Notes under the pieces: model-generated
What the model saw: only the letters and a program-made list of their open reading frames with translations
What the model was told of the DNA's origin: nothing
Databases searched by the model: none
Translations under genes and position numbers: made by a program
Source of the DNA: Corella eumyota
Taxonomy: Eukaryota; Chordata; Ascidiacea; Phlebobranchia; Corellidae
NCBI GenBank assembly: GCA_963082875.1
Contig: OY720098.1
Location: 20,150,001-20,214,000, forward strand
Length of the DNA: 64,000 bases
Reading direction: 5' to 3'
Shown: piece after piece, positions 1 to 12,800 of the stretch
How the letters are laid out: each line of letters starts with the position of its first letter
Numbering within the stretch: the stretch's first letter is position 1

Positions 1-1520
1 AATAAAAAATGACCCAGACTAACTGTAGCATAATAACTTAATATTTTGAGACATTTTTTCTATTTTGATGTCGAAATACAACCTTAAAAAATCGAATTAC
101 ATAATACAGTTATACTTTTCAATATGGAAGTTATAATTTATTTAAAATAATTTTAATATTAAACTTAAATTCCTATAAATTATGCATTTCAAATAATTAA
201 ATTAAAGCAAAAATAGACAGATTGAAAATAGAAAACATATTTTTCAAGGGCTTTTAGTCGCTTTGTGACGTCATAAGTTGGGCTGAAATTTAAAACTGGC
301 GCCAATAAATTTTACCACAAATTTAAGAAATATTTTTTTGCGGTTTTGAGCCTTTTTAAAAAACTGTTTTTTGTGTTTTATTTTTTCGGTAATTTAATTT
401 TCTTTTTTCCGAAGTTTTTATCGGAAACAAATTAGGGTAATTTCTTTTGTTTTGGGAACTATACATAGATATCATATAACATTTTTCCAAGTAAAAATCA
501 TTTAATTTTGTTTGAAAATTTGGTAATATAAAGTAATAAAAGGTCACGCTAAGTTAAAATTTCAAAGCAATAAAAATTGCTTTAACTTTATAGGAGAAAG
601 CTTTGAATTACCAGTTTAATTAACTAAAAAATCGCCTTGTTGCATAAAGTAATTTAATAATATTTTTGTCTTTAAAGAATTATTTTATTTTTAATTTTGC
701 ATAAATATTGAAAAAATTAACTTTTGTGCCGACTTAAAAAAAGTTTTACACGGCACTTTAACGCTTACTCTACAGTCGTCAGATTTTTTTATACAAGGTC
801 ACGTGACCCAACGATGGTTAAGCTAATCCTAATACAAACAGCTTAACTCTTTACCGACTGGATGCGCCTTTTTTAACGCAACTTGGTAGATAAAGAGTTG
901 TCATTTTTATTTACCGAATTTTCTAGTTTTTGTCATGTCAATCGTCACTACTCACGTGCAAATAAAAATAGATTTTTGGGCTAAAAAATGCGATTTTAAC
1001 CCGATTTTTTGATAAAAACGATAAAAAAATAAATATTGTGTTAATTGACAAGTACCATGTGGACTATGTGACAACAATGCGATAACAATGGGCATTTATA
1101 AGGACAAATATTGAGGCTAAACAGTGATTTGTAATCTCCTGTTATCGGACTTACTATTTACACAACGATTCGATCAGCTTTAAACCCACTTTCGCGCCAA
1201 TAAGTGTGATTGTAAGAGATCGAATCTATATCGCTTACATAACAAGAAATATCGATATTTTAGGATGACAGAAAAATCGTAAAAAAAATGAATAAAAAGA
1301 AATTTAAAAATAAATAAAAACTGCATAATACCTAAAAAAAGATTTTTTTATAAAGATAGAGTTTTGTAAATTTTTTTTAAAAAAGAGACCACCATTTTTA
1401 ACTACAATTTTGTATTTTTTACTTATTTAGAAAAAGCTTTGTTAAGTATAGGAATTTTTTAAATAAATTTAACGTTTAGGCATTTTTTCTGAAAAACATT
1501 TTTTTTAACTTATCAAATTT

Positions 1521-1682
1521 TTCGCGCATTGATAAAAGTAAATAATAAATACGATATACAATTAATATTACAACAATGCGACGGGAAAAAATGACAAACT
1601 CAATTTAATGATTTAAAACATGCCAAAAGTATTAATGTTTACATAAAGATTTTAAGTATGTTATGGCATGGTCACCAAACCC
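1521..1682 (+). repeat. MITE-like repeat family C, copy 1
   Basis: A non-coding block of about 160 bp running from TTCGCGCATTGATAAAAG to ATGGTCACCAAACCC. Nearly the same sequence occurs at 3936-4098 (reverse) and 44030-44198, and diverged copies lie at 2061-2173 and 19221-19380. Only a short TTTGGT-like inverted end is visible, so assignment to a DNA-transposon class is tentative. Confidence 0.8.
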
Positions 1683-2060
1683 AAAATTTTAAACCAAAAC
1701 AAAACCATTTACATACCGTCTCATTATAACCAACCACAGAAAAGTTAATTCAAGTTTAAATAGGTTTAATTCGCCCAAAACATGGCCCGCAAGTAAATTT
1801 TTGTTTTCTTGTTTATTTTTTCGACCAATTACATTAAGGTTCGTAGTCAAACAGGCGACGAAGGTTTAACGTTCGGGTAGTTATCTTCAAATTTAAAATG
1901 TACGGATCTTACGCCAATAAATGACCAAGTATTTGGTAAAACGGAATAAAAAAAAAACTTTAAATACAGTATGTGATTATTTTATAATTCATTTTTATTT
2001 TTTTTTATTTTTTCATTTTTTTAAATGTTTTTTATTTTTAAATGTTAGTTAGTCACTGTC

Positions 2061-2173
2061 ATTAATGCGATGGAAAAATTACAAAATTAATTTAATGATT
2101 TAAAACATGCTATACCTTAAATATTAATGTTCACATAAAGATTTTAAGTATATTATGGCATGGTCACCAAACC
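2061..2173 (+). repeat. MITE-like repeat family C, copy 2 (5'-truncated, diverged)
   Basis: Shares the right-hand two thirds of the family: AATGCGATGG, TTTAATGATTTAAAACATGC, and the ATGGTCACCAAACC end. It differs from copy 1 by many substitutions, so it is an older insertion. Confidence 0.7.
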
Positions 2174-3185
2174 AAGTAATTCATACCTTTACTTATTACA
2201 ATTTTATAAACTTGATTACTTTGTTGAAAGTTTAAATTTTGAGTAATTAGCTTTTACAATAAAGCACATTTCAAGAAATATTGATAATTTACCAAGACTC
2301 TGACTTAGTTGGGAATTAATAAAGTTTTAACAGGTTGAATTATGATACTAGCAAAAATATGAGCGAATAATTTCAGCGCCTCTTTAAAAATCATATTCAC
2401 AAAAATAATTTCAGTGCCTCTTTAAAAAAGCGGCCCCTTTCATGACAAAAAACCTGAGTGGTAGAGCAGGGGTTGTAATTAGAAGATGTCGCCAAGATAA
2501 CGCCACGCGTCGAGATAACAAGTTTGAATGACGTGCTTCCGAAAATTACGTTCATATTTTGGACGTTATTATCTGTATGAGAGAATAGTTAAACATAGAA
2601 AGGAATTAGGGGTAGTTACATTTAAATATTAAACTGATTTTTTATTAAAAATTTTGCTAATTAAATATTGCTTATAAAAGTAAAATTTATACAAAGATAG
2701 TATTGCGTTTTTTGACATAAAAGGTTATGAATTAAACAGTTTGTAGTTGATTTTTAAGTAATCATTAATTGTACTCTGTACTCTGTAAGCAATATTTAGA
2801 AAAAAAAATTCTTAACCTTTTTTGTAATTTTTGAAAAATTTTATTTTTTTTATTTGTTGTGTTTATCAACTTAAAACATCTTAAACGATTTTACCTGTGG
2901 CGCCAGTAGCTGCTACGGGGATTACCCGCGATATACTTAAATTACGCCTAAACTGTATTTTATCAAATTTCATGTAATTATGGCTTAAAGAGATTAAATT
3001 AAGTTTGGTAATAGGTTGTTTATGATAAATGGTTTGTTGTTAAACTCAATGCTTCTGGTAATTGAATTAAATAATTATAGAACAAGATTAACGTGAGTTT
3101 TTCTATTATAATTAGTAAAAAAATATAATCAGGCTTGATGTAAAAAATTATTAAAGTTAATTTTTTTATAAGAGTTATTTTAATA

Positions 3186-3477
3186 TTTTTTTTTGTATAT
3201 ATCTTTATCCTCGATGTGGGAAAGTCGAATGCGCGACTTAAACATAGAGTAACATCAGTTACTCCGACCCAGTCTCGAGTTGCCTGTGGCAGTTTGGAAT
3301 ATTATAGAGACTATAATTGCCCGGTAATTAAGCTGCTGATTAAGTGCTGGCTCAGCAGGAGTTCATACCGTTTATAGCGTCTTACTCAAGGGCGCTACAG
3401 CTTGAGATCAGTGGAGATTGAACCCACGACCTCATGGTAGTGTAGCAAGAGTTCTTATCACTACACCACGCTGCCGG
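3186..3477 (-). repeat. tRNA-derived SINE family A, near full length
   Basis: Read on the minus strand it begins GCAGCGTGGTGTAGTG, has a pol III A box-like (TGGTGTAGTGAT) and B box-like (GGGTTCAATC) segment, then a body containing GAGACTGGGTCGGAGTAAC. It ends in ATCGAGGATAAAGATATATAC followed by an A-rich tail. The same element recurs about 17 times in this window, which identifies it as a dispersed SINE rather than a tRNA gene. Confidence 0.88.
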
Positions 3478-3935
3478 TGAATATAATAATTATGTTTGTT
3501 TATAATAATCGGTAAATAAATTATTCTTTCTTAATTAAGTTAAAATATTTTACTATTAATCAAACTTTTAAACTTTGTACAAACAGGTTCAATTATTAGT
3601 TTTAAATAACTAAAATTTTGGTAAAGTTCAAACCAGCTAATTAAATTTAAAATTTAAAAAAATTTTAAGTTTTCAGATTGTTTTGTAAATATAAATTTTA
3701 AACAACAAACCTTTGTGTTAGTTTATAATACTTAAATACCAAAAAGGTCAAAGTTAAATAGCGTAAAATTATAATCTCATGCATATTAAGAAATAACTTA
3801 AAGATTAAAGTTGTTCGGTAAAGTTTCTTAAATCCAACTCTGTAAAACAAATCATAAATATTGTTCAAAAATGGAATAAATTTTAATTAAAAAACATTTA
3901 TCACCATTTAATTTTGCATTTTTTTTATTTTTTAC

Positions 3936-4098
3936 TTGGTGACCATGCCATAACATACTTAAAATCTTTATGTAAACATTAATACTTTTGGCATGTTTTA
4001 AATCATTAAATTGATTTTGTCATTTTTTCCCGTCGCATTGTTGTAATATTAATTGTATATCGTATTTATTATTTACTTTTATCAACGCGCGAAAAACC
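3936..4098 (-). repeat. MITE-like repeat family C, copy 3 (near-identical to copy 1)
   Basis: Reverse-complement copy of 1521-1682 with very few differences over about 155 bp: TTGGTGACCATGCCATAAC at one end, ATCAACGCGCGAAAAACC at the other. Near identity implies recent spread. Copies 1 and 3 form an inverted pair about 2.3 kb apart. Confidence 0.82.
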
Positions 4099-4309
4099 AA
4101 AATAAGTTAAAAATGAAAATTGAAAAAAAGTTTTAAGCGTCTAAAATAAATTATTTTCCACCCCAACTAAGCTAAATATGAAAAATTGTTAACTTGACAA
4201 GATAATTTGGTCGAGTTAATTATCCTCATCCAAACATTTAGTAATTGATCATTTACCCTCAACTTGAACTTAATTTATCAATTAACCGATTACATGTTCG
4301 AACGATTAC

Positions 4310-4680
4310 GTCACAAGGTCACGTGACATTTGTTTGAGAACCACGTGACCTTTAAGGTGGCGACCTCGTGCGGATTAATTACGGTTATGTCAATATTATG
4401 AGATGTCGATGTCGACCTTCTTCCGTAAACTGCTAGATTGTTTATTTGTTTAAGCGCAAACTTTTCAGCGCTGTTGTAATCTGTTCCGCGCTACTTGTGA
4501 CGTCATAAACGTTACTTGGAAATGCGTGACGTCACTCAAAAAATTGATCACGTGGTCAGGACGATTTTTTTGGGTTTTTTTATCGTAAAAAGAAACAGAT
4601 AAATAAATGATGACGTCACAATAGCTTGTTTGTTTGTGTAGCGATGTTGTTTATTTAAATCGATGTGGAAAATCGTTCGA
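4310..4680. promoter_or_regulatory. GC-richer block with CRE-like and CACGTG words
   Basis: Within a very AT-rich flank this block has several CACGTG cores (GGTCACGTGACA, ACCACGTGACC, ATCACGTGG) and three TGACGTCA palindromes, near 4499, 4526 and 4613. These match consensus sites for bHLH and CREB/ATF-type factors. No open reading frame explains the composition. A regulatory role is inference only. Confidence 0.3.
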
Positions 4681-7600
4681 ATTGTTTAAATTTTAATTTA
4701 AATCAAATAATTAATTATTCATGTTATTTATATTTACATTAATTATTACTCTTTAATATTTAACCTTAGAATAATATTAAATTATTTAAATTTTAAATAT
4801 TATTTTGTTTATTTAAAATATAAAAAATTTTAATTATTAATATAATTAATATTTGTTTACTATCAAACTCATACCAAATCAAACTCAAATATCAAACTCA
4901 TATCAAACTTTAATATTAAACTCAAAATTTTAAAATTTTTAGCACCTTCTAATTAAAATCAACTTGTGGGAATTAATAGTAGAAGCACTCTGAAATGTTG
5001 GTGAGATTTAATGAGTTGAAGTACAGGCGACAAGACGGGCGTCGGGCTGGCTAGCCTCTCTAGTCTTACATATCTAGTCGTGTACTGATATAAGAAAGCA
5101 CTTAACATAGTCAGATGCTGGAATACGGTAGCGTTGGATTAGATTAAGTATGAGCTGCATGGAAAGTCGAATTTTTTTCAAAGGTTACGCAAGTTGTGCA
5201 TTAAACAAGTATAGTTACGCATTCAACAAGAATAGTTTTTATTAAACAAGGATAGTTACGTATTTTTTTGTAAGAATTATAACTGATTTTTTTTATATTT
5301 TTAAAATAAAATGATTCTGTTGATAAATTTTAAACGAGTAGAATTTTAGCTTTTCTTGTTCGTTAATTCTTTGGATTTAGAACTTGTTAAGATAAAATGA
5401 TAAAGTTGTTTGAATTCCTACACAAAAACGTTTAATTTGTGATCAAAAATTAAGATAAAAATGTCAAAGTTAACATCAGAAAATTGTGGGTTTATTAAGC
5501 AATGTAGATACAGAATATTTTATATAAATAGATAACGTATGCGTAGTATTGTAATAACTTAAGCTAAAATATACAGTGATATTAAAAAGTTTTTTGTAAT
5601 AAGTTTCTGTTGCTTTATTTTAAAATACTTTACTATTATTTAAATCAAAAACTTTTAAAAGTTATTAAAAATTTTTTTTTGTTGTTTAGTTTATTGACAA
5701 AATTTTTCGTTGGTTTTATAATTTAAACAAAAATGTTGTTGGTTAAAAGCGTGTGAAATTGAGTTAATACAAAAAAAATTTTTGTATAATTTTTATGCCC
5801 AATTATTATCACCAAAACTCGAATTAAATTAACTTAAAAAAATTAAAAAAAAAACATTTTTCGTATGTATTTGGGTTGTTTTTTTGAAAAAAAAATTATA
5901 TATATATTAACTTATACAACCAAAATTGTAAAAAAAAACATTTTAATTGAACTTTTTTTATTGATTTACTGCTGTTTTAAATTTAATTATTAGATATTTT
6001 TGAATAAAACAAATAAAATTTAACTTGTCAAAAGCTTTGTAAGAATTTTACTTAATTGAAGGTTTAAATAATTTTAATATCATGAGTTTAATCGCTGAAA
6101 TTTCAAGGTATTTTGTACATAGATAACATCAAAATAATGAAGTCAATATTTACCTATCTGCCACCCACGAAATGTGTATGAAATACTTGCATTAATATGG
6201 AGATTAGGTAGTAGGTTAAACATGACTTAAGGATATGATTTTTGAAGATATTTTCATTAAATTAAAAAATATTTTTTAGATTTTAAATTTGTTTTTTTAT
6301 GTTCAATTACATATGTAATTTTTTATGTTTTAATTTATTTATAAAAATGTAATTTTAATAATTTTTTTAGCAATTTAAAATGATCATATTTTAGGCTGTA
6401 CTGTTTTTTGTAATCATACATATATATATTCATTTGCTTTTAAAAAACTAAAATGTGTACAAAAAGTAATCAAGTCACTTAAAATTAGGTTTTTGTGTGA
6501 TAAAATATAACAAAAACGTTTACCATTTAAAACAACATCTACGCTAAAAAAACGTGATATTCCTATCTTTGAATTAACCTTTGTTACGTAACAACCAATC
6601 ACAAATCTCCGCTTCGATCAACAATTGACCTGTGCTTGGTCCGACCCGAAAAAAACCTTGTAACAATTTGTACCCAGTTTGTTCGTTTATTTTCAGTGTT
6701 TAAAACGCCAGATCCGGTCTTGATTAGCGGGCAGCTTGTTTATATGAGATTCGTGGTCTGTTTATCGTTGGCTTGACAGTTAAGCTCGAGTAAGAAGCTG
6801 ATTAGTAAACGCAAAGGCGTCCTCGAGTCTCCACGATTAAAATCTACTTCTCAAATTGGATTAGGATTCTCATACTAACATGTAAGAACGAGATAGTTAA
6901 TCGGGTTACGTTTTAAAGCAAGTGCAGGTTAAAATAACTTCGTTTTTTTCTGAAGGTTTGTTTTTTTAGAAATGAGTTTGAAATATTTTAATTAAGTTGT
7001 TTAAGAACCGGAAAATATTTAAAAAAATAAAAATATGTTACAGTTAAAGGACTTACTTTTTAGATAACATGTCTTAAAGTACTTTTTTGAATGTATTTTA
7101 GGAAAAAAAAAATTTTTTTTTATATATTAAATAATATAAGTTATAAAATTAGCATATTTAATTAAACATAATTTGATTGCTAACTTGACAATTATTTTTA
7201 TAAGTTAATTAGTATTTTGTTAAACTAGTTTATAAAATAAGCGTATCTAATAAAACAATGATTTTAGGAAGTGTTTATGTCATTTATAAACCAATTATAA
7301 CATTGCTAAACGTCGGATTTGGTAAATATTTGCTTTTACAAATGAGCGTATAATAAACCGCATCAAAACCTGAACTAAACCTAATCTTTGACCTTTACTC
7401 TTATTGTTAGTAAAGTTAAACTTGTTTAAATTCATTAATAATAAGATTGTAAACTTTATGAAAACGAATAAATTACTACAGAAAAGTTTGTTAATGTTTT
7501 AATATTATTTTAACATTCTTTTAACATTTTTAAAGCAAGAACATCTGAATTTAAATCGTGGAAAATCTATAATGGTCTTTAATGTAAATTTTTTTATTTT

Positions 7601-8823
7601 TTTGTACCATTAACTATAGTTGAGTTGCTTTATAATTTTGTTGGTGTAACAAAATGTCAAATTAATCTAAAATAAATTATAAATAATGTAGTGTTTTATC
7701 TAAAATAATTCAAAACCGTTTACTAATTTAAAGTTAAACATTTACTTATTGTCTACAAGATATGATATGCGGATGAATATGTCGCAATTTTAGCGAAAGG
7801 ATATCAAATTTGCCTAAAATTTGTAACAAAAATTTATGACAAAAACCCCAAGTAAATGTTAACTTTAAAATATTTTGGTAGAATATAATATTTATATCAC
7901 TTTTAAATTATCATTTAATGAATATTCAAAGAAAAAACTTCTAATTTTTAAATTATATTCAAATAAAAAATAAATTTTAAAGAAAAAACTAAATTTTATA
8001 AATAAATAAAATATTTTTTATAAAAAAAACGTATTTTAAGTTTTGGATTCTGAAAAAATATTATATCCTCAAATTAATGATCAAAAAATTGCTAATTACA
8101 AAGCAGTTTTAATTTTCATTCAAAAAAAAACTCGGTATTACTAATTACACTCTAACTACAAAAACCCACGCTCACCCGAAATATATTATAAGTCAACACA
8201 ATTTATGTCGGCCTGTTGTTTAACAAACATTATAGGTAGCCAGGCAGGCGTCCCTGATGTTTGAGAACGAATGAAATTGTCTGTTTTTCAGTGTTTTTAA
8301 GCTGATAGTTGTTCTTTAATTATTTGCAATCTACTGATAATAACATGCTGTGTTCTTGGAAGTTTAGACTGAGTTTAATTTGATAAAATTTGGAATAATT
8401 AACGCTTTGTATTAGAACATAGTAGACCGAAATAGCCCATAGTTAGAGTTGGTATTGTTTGCTTAATTAAGTTTTAAGTAATTCTAGGTTTTATTTTTAA
8501 GGTATGTTAATAATTATTTTCAGTTTTTTAAAGTCAGATTTTGATTGATTTATATTCGAAGTAATTGAAGGTTTATTTCAAGTAGCTGTAATGTTAAATT
8601 GGTTCGAAACATTCTTGGAATTTAGTTTTTTTAGGATAATAATCAGATAAACGCTAATTGAACAACCGTAGCTAACAATCTTGCTTATAATTGACCCTAT
8701 CTGATAAAATTAACCCTTGTTGGGAGCCAAAAATCTGCCAAAAAATGCCCGGATTTTGACGAGAACTTTAGCGGGATTTTAATTAGGGTCAGGCCGCGAA
8801 TTATGAGTCAAACTGTCGGCGTG

Positions 8824-8884
8824 ATGGTTCGGTTAAAACAACATTGCAGTGAAGCGTTTAACATGTTGTTTTTAGTGATAATAG
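8824..8884 (+). CDS. possible first coding exon of UNC5 (GC donor)
   Basis: An ATG at 8824 opens a 61-nt frame reading MVRLKQHCSEAFNMLFLVII. It is followed by TAG|GCAAGT, the consensus for the minor GC-AG intron class. The frame ends in phase 1, which is what the receptor exon at 9864 needs. The C-terminal half is hydrophobic and could be part of a signal peptide. This is a guess: no canonical GT donor exists here, and the true first exon may lie elsewhere or outside the window. Confidence 0.2.
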
Positions 8885-9863
8885 GCAAGTAATTGGTTAC
8901 ACTTGAGATGTAGGACTCCCAACTTCTTAACTTTCAGTTAAGTAGAATGCGATTTAGTTTTGTCGGGTTGATTTAAAGCAAAGGAACGATTGTAAAAGTG
9001 GGAAACTTTACATAAATTTTTTTAAATTTCAGAATAATTTGTAATTGAATTTTGTTAAGTAATTTATAAAAATGGGAAATAGTGAATTGATTGTAGTTGT
9101 GTATTAAGGTAAAGAACCGATTGTAAATGTAGAAAGAGATTGTAAAAAAGGAAAAAATTTTTAATATAGTTATTAAAAAGGATTTTTGTTAGGTAATTTA
9201 GAAAAAACAAAAAAAAAGAATTCGGTTGTAATTATTGTGTGGTACTTTATTTGAAAGTGTCGCCAAAATTATGAATAGCGATCTCTCTTAAATTTGTTAG
9301 CTACTTATTTTATTCTCTGTTTATTAAATGTCATGTGTATAAATGTTATTGTAAAAGCATAGTAAATCACATAGTTTTAAATAAATAAGTAAACGTTAAT
9401 ACTAATGAAATATACTACAACACAAAATTTTTTTTTTCTGTCACATAAATGTAATATTTATTGCATATAATTATATTTACTTTTGTTAATACGCAAAACT
9501 TAAAAATACAGTTTATGAGAGGGCAGTTTAAAACATTTATTTAAAAAAGTTGTTTTTTGTTAAGTTTCGAAAGTTCTACTCATTATCAAGCAAGCTTAGA
9601 ATAAATAAACAATTAGAGGTTTATGAGTTTAAGGAAATGTTGCGATTAGTTGAAACATTACTTAAACATTATTATCAGTTTAGTTAATTTTGTTAAATAA
9701 TTAGTTTAAATATGATGTGTATTTATAGCTAATTACAGTATAGAAAATTATTAATAACAGTTTAAAAAATATTATTAAATTAAGTAGCAAACTTATTTAT
9801 AAAATAATTTCAGTTTTTAAATATTATATTTTTTTTCTAAACTTTTTTGATTTTTTTGAACAG
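8885..9863 (+). other. candidate intron 1 or 5' flank of UNC5
   Basis: A/T-rich DNA with no recognisable coding or repeat content. It ends in a polypyrimidine stretch and AACAG, the acceptor of the 9864 exon. Confidence 0.5.
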
Positions 9864-12800
9864 ATCCTTTGGCGAATGTTGCGCCTTTATTAAACCTAGG
9901 AAGTGGTTCTAAGTTAGGGAGTTCACCTGATAACGAACATCGAAAAACTTCAATTATTGATAAACTTCTTCTAGAGGGGCCAGAAGAACAGGAAGGTAAT
10001 CTTTTTTACTTATTTGTTTAGTTCGGTAGTGTAATATAGTGAACATTGCATCAGACTACGAGCCGGAAGGTTTTGGGTTCGAGCCACATTATTTGCCTTT
10101 GAGCCCGGCGTTTACAGATAGCTTAAACACGTAACAACAGCACAACCCCTTTTCGAATAAAAATACAAAAAATTTAAAGTGATACGGAAAAAAGATTGTT
10201 CGGTTTTAAAGTTAACCTGTTATCAAACCAGGTTACGATCCAAAAGGTTTAGGGTTCGAGTCGCGTTAATGCCAAATCATTCGCTTATTAGATTTTAAAT
10301 CATTTTGACTCTGCCAAAATCGTGCGTTTTTCTTTAAAGATGTAAATTAAATAGTTTTGTATTTCGATGGTGAATATTTATAAAATAACCCAAACTAATT
10401 AATTCTAAAAAGTAAAATAATCATAAACAAAAGAATCGTAAACCGAAAAAAAAAAGTTTTAATAATAAAACACCAGTGATAAAACATCCAACAAAAACTT
10501 ACATATGTTATAAGTGTAATTACACTATACATCAAGGATCATAAACTTAATTTGTTTAATTACAAAACAATTTAATATCACGTCAAACTATTATTTCCTC
10601 TTTCTAAGTTGGAAACCGCGGCACTTCAAACATAATCACATGCTTGTGACGTTGCTGTAACAATTATGACGTTATCTTAACAACAAGGGAGCGATTATGA
10701 CGTAATAATGCGATAGGATGTAGTGATTATGTGATAAATAAACACGATTTTTTATTGTTTTTATTTGCAATTAAATTGCGGATATAAATATTGTTTTAAA
10801 AATTTTTCTAGTTTTAAAATATTCGTTAAATTTAAACAAAAAAGACTTCTAAACAATTTGCAGAGGTTAACTAATAAAAAAATTAAAATCTTTAAAAAAA
10901 ATTGTAAGTTAAAACATTTTGGAAAATTACTTCTTTTTTTAGATTCCGGTCCACTTAACAACAATATGGACTCAGAACCTCGGATCCCGGTCTTTGTGGA
11001 GCAGCCCCGGGACAAGTATATGGTCCGAAACGCTCCGGTGCGGATGAGCTGTGTGGTGAAATCGGCTTCAAGCGCTTATTTTAAATGTAATGGAAAGTGG
11101 TTGAGACCTGAGAATACTTTTTACTCAGAGGTGGAAGTTGATGGAGATAGCGGAAAAACGTGAGATTTTTATTTATTTTTATTTTTTTCGATTTATTATT
11201 ATTTCATTTTTTGCATTTTTATTTTTATTCTGACCTAGGCTTTGGATGCTTTTTATAATTTTTAGTTTTGTTTAGGATTTATTTAATACTTTTGATTAAA
11301 CTATCGAAGGTTCTGGGTTCGATTCTCAAAGTTAACTTAAGACTGGGTCGGGGTAAATATTGTTACTCTATGTTAAGGTTGTGCATTCGACCTGCTCACA
11401 TCGAGGATAACGATATATACAAAAAAAATAATAATGTATTTTTTCCGCAAAAAAAATAAAGATATATCAAAAAATCAAATTTTCACATAAATAAAGTTTA
11501 CATTTATTCCCTTACAACAGAGCTCGTAGAGTTGAGATCGAAGTGACTCGAAGTGAGTTTGATTCCTTCTTTGCAACTTATACTTATTGGTGTCAGTGTA
11601 TCGCTTATAGTGGAGCCGGGCAGGAAAAAAGTAGAAGAGCGTTGGTCAGACTGGCATGTAAGTATTCTTCCGCGGAATAATATTTATTCGCGCCTTGCGC
11701 ATGTAGTTAAAAAGAATAAGTATAATTCCGCCATTTTTTGTTAAAAAAACAAAATTTTTTTTTGCATTTTCCACTTTAAAGTTTTAAAATTATTAATCAA
11801 TTTAATTTAAAATTAAACTTATTGTCTTTCTTTCTAGATCTTCGTCGCAACTTTGAGCACGAGCCCACAGGAGGGCGTGTCAGAGCCGGAAATGAATACA
11901 AACTTCATTGTTCACCTCCGCAAGGTCAACCTGCTCCCAAAAGTAAGTCGACAATTTTAATTTTTCTAATTAATTGAAAATCAAGTTTGGCAAACAACTA
12001 AAAAATATTTTACGGTTACAGTTGAGTGGATGAAAGATGACGTCATAGTTGACCCATCACGTGACCCTCATTACGTCATCACTCAAGACGGTGACCTCAT
12101 AATTCGAACAGAGAGCGTGGATGATTCGGGGAATTATACTTGTATTGCTAAGAACGTGGTTGCTAAGAGACGAAGTCATACTGCGCATGTGCGAGTCGTT
12201 GGTAAGTGAACCAAAATTTTTTCTTTTTAAAGATTTTTTTGTAAAATTTTTCGAGATTTTTTTGCCCATTTTTAACACTTTATATTTTTTGCCCAACTTT
12301 GATAACTTTATGGACATTTTGTCATTCTTTTTTAGACATTTTTTGATTTTTTTATAAACTTTTCTTTTACATTATTTTTCTAAACTAAGAATATAACTTA
12401 GTATGAGTAAAAACGTCATAAATATATTTTTTTAAACTTAAATGGCCACCTTTTGTCTTTAAACGTTAAAAAACAATATTTCATTTTTGGCTGTCTTTTA
12501 ATTCTACTATTTTTAATATTACAAAATTTTTAAATGATGTTCTTTAAAAATGACATCATTTATCTCTGTATATAAATATGGTTAACAAGTAGATGTCTCC
12601 AATATTTAAATATTTACATTATACAACGGCGCCACCAATATATTTACATGTGTCTTATTATGAACAAATATATTAATTTAATTTACGAGATAAAACTTAC
12701 TTTATTACATTCATAAATTTCTAATGTATGTTATTACGTTTCTGTGGTTTATATAACATAGTAATATATAAGCTTGTTATATTATTAAAAACATGGTTAA

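Larger units (their letters stand above)
1..8823. other. gene-poor AT-rich DNA, possible 5' flank or first intron of UNC5
   Basis: I see no convincing exon here on either strand: open frames are short, AT-biased and lack splice-site context. It holds three copies of a 160-bp MITE-like repeat (1521-1682, 2061-2173, 3936-4098) and one tRNA-derived SINE (3186-3477). The rest is A/T-rich filler with a few GC-richer blocks, about 700-1260, 4310-4680, 4960-5200, 6590-6910 and 8640-8960. These blocks carry CACGTG and TGACGTCA words and could be cis-regulatory DNA or untranslated exons of the downstream receptor gene. That role is inference. Confidence 0.6.

Noticed and set aside
11268-11459. Open frame of 63 codons in a UNC5 intron
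   Set aside because: It runs through a truncated SINE A copy and has no splice or start context.
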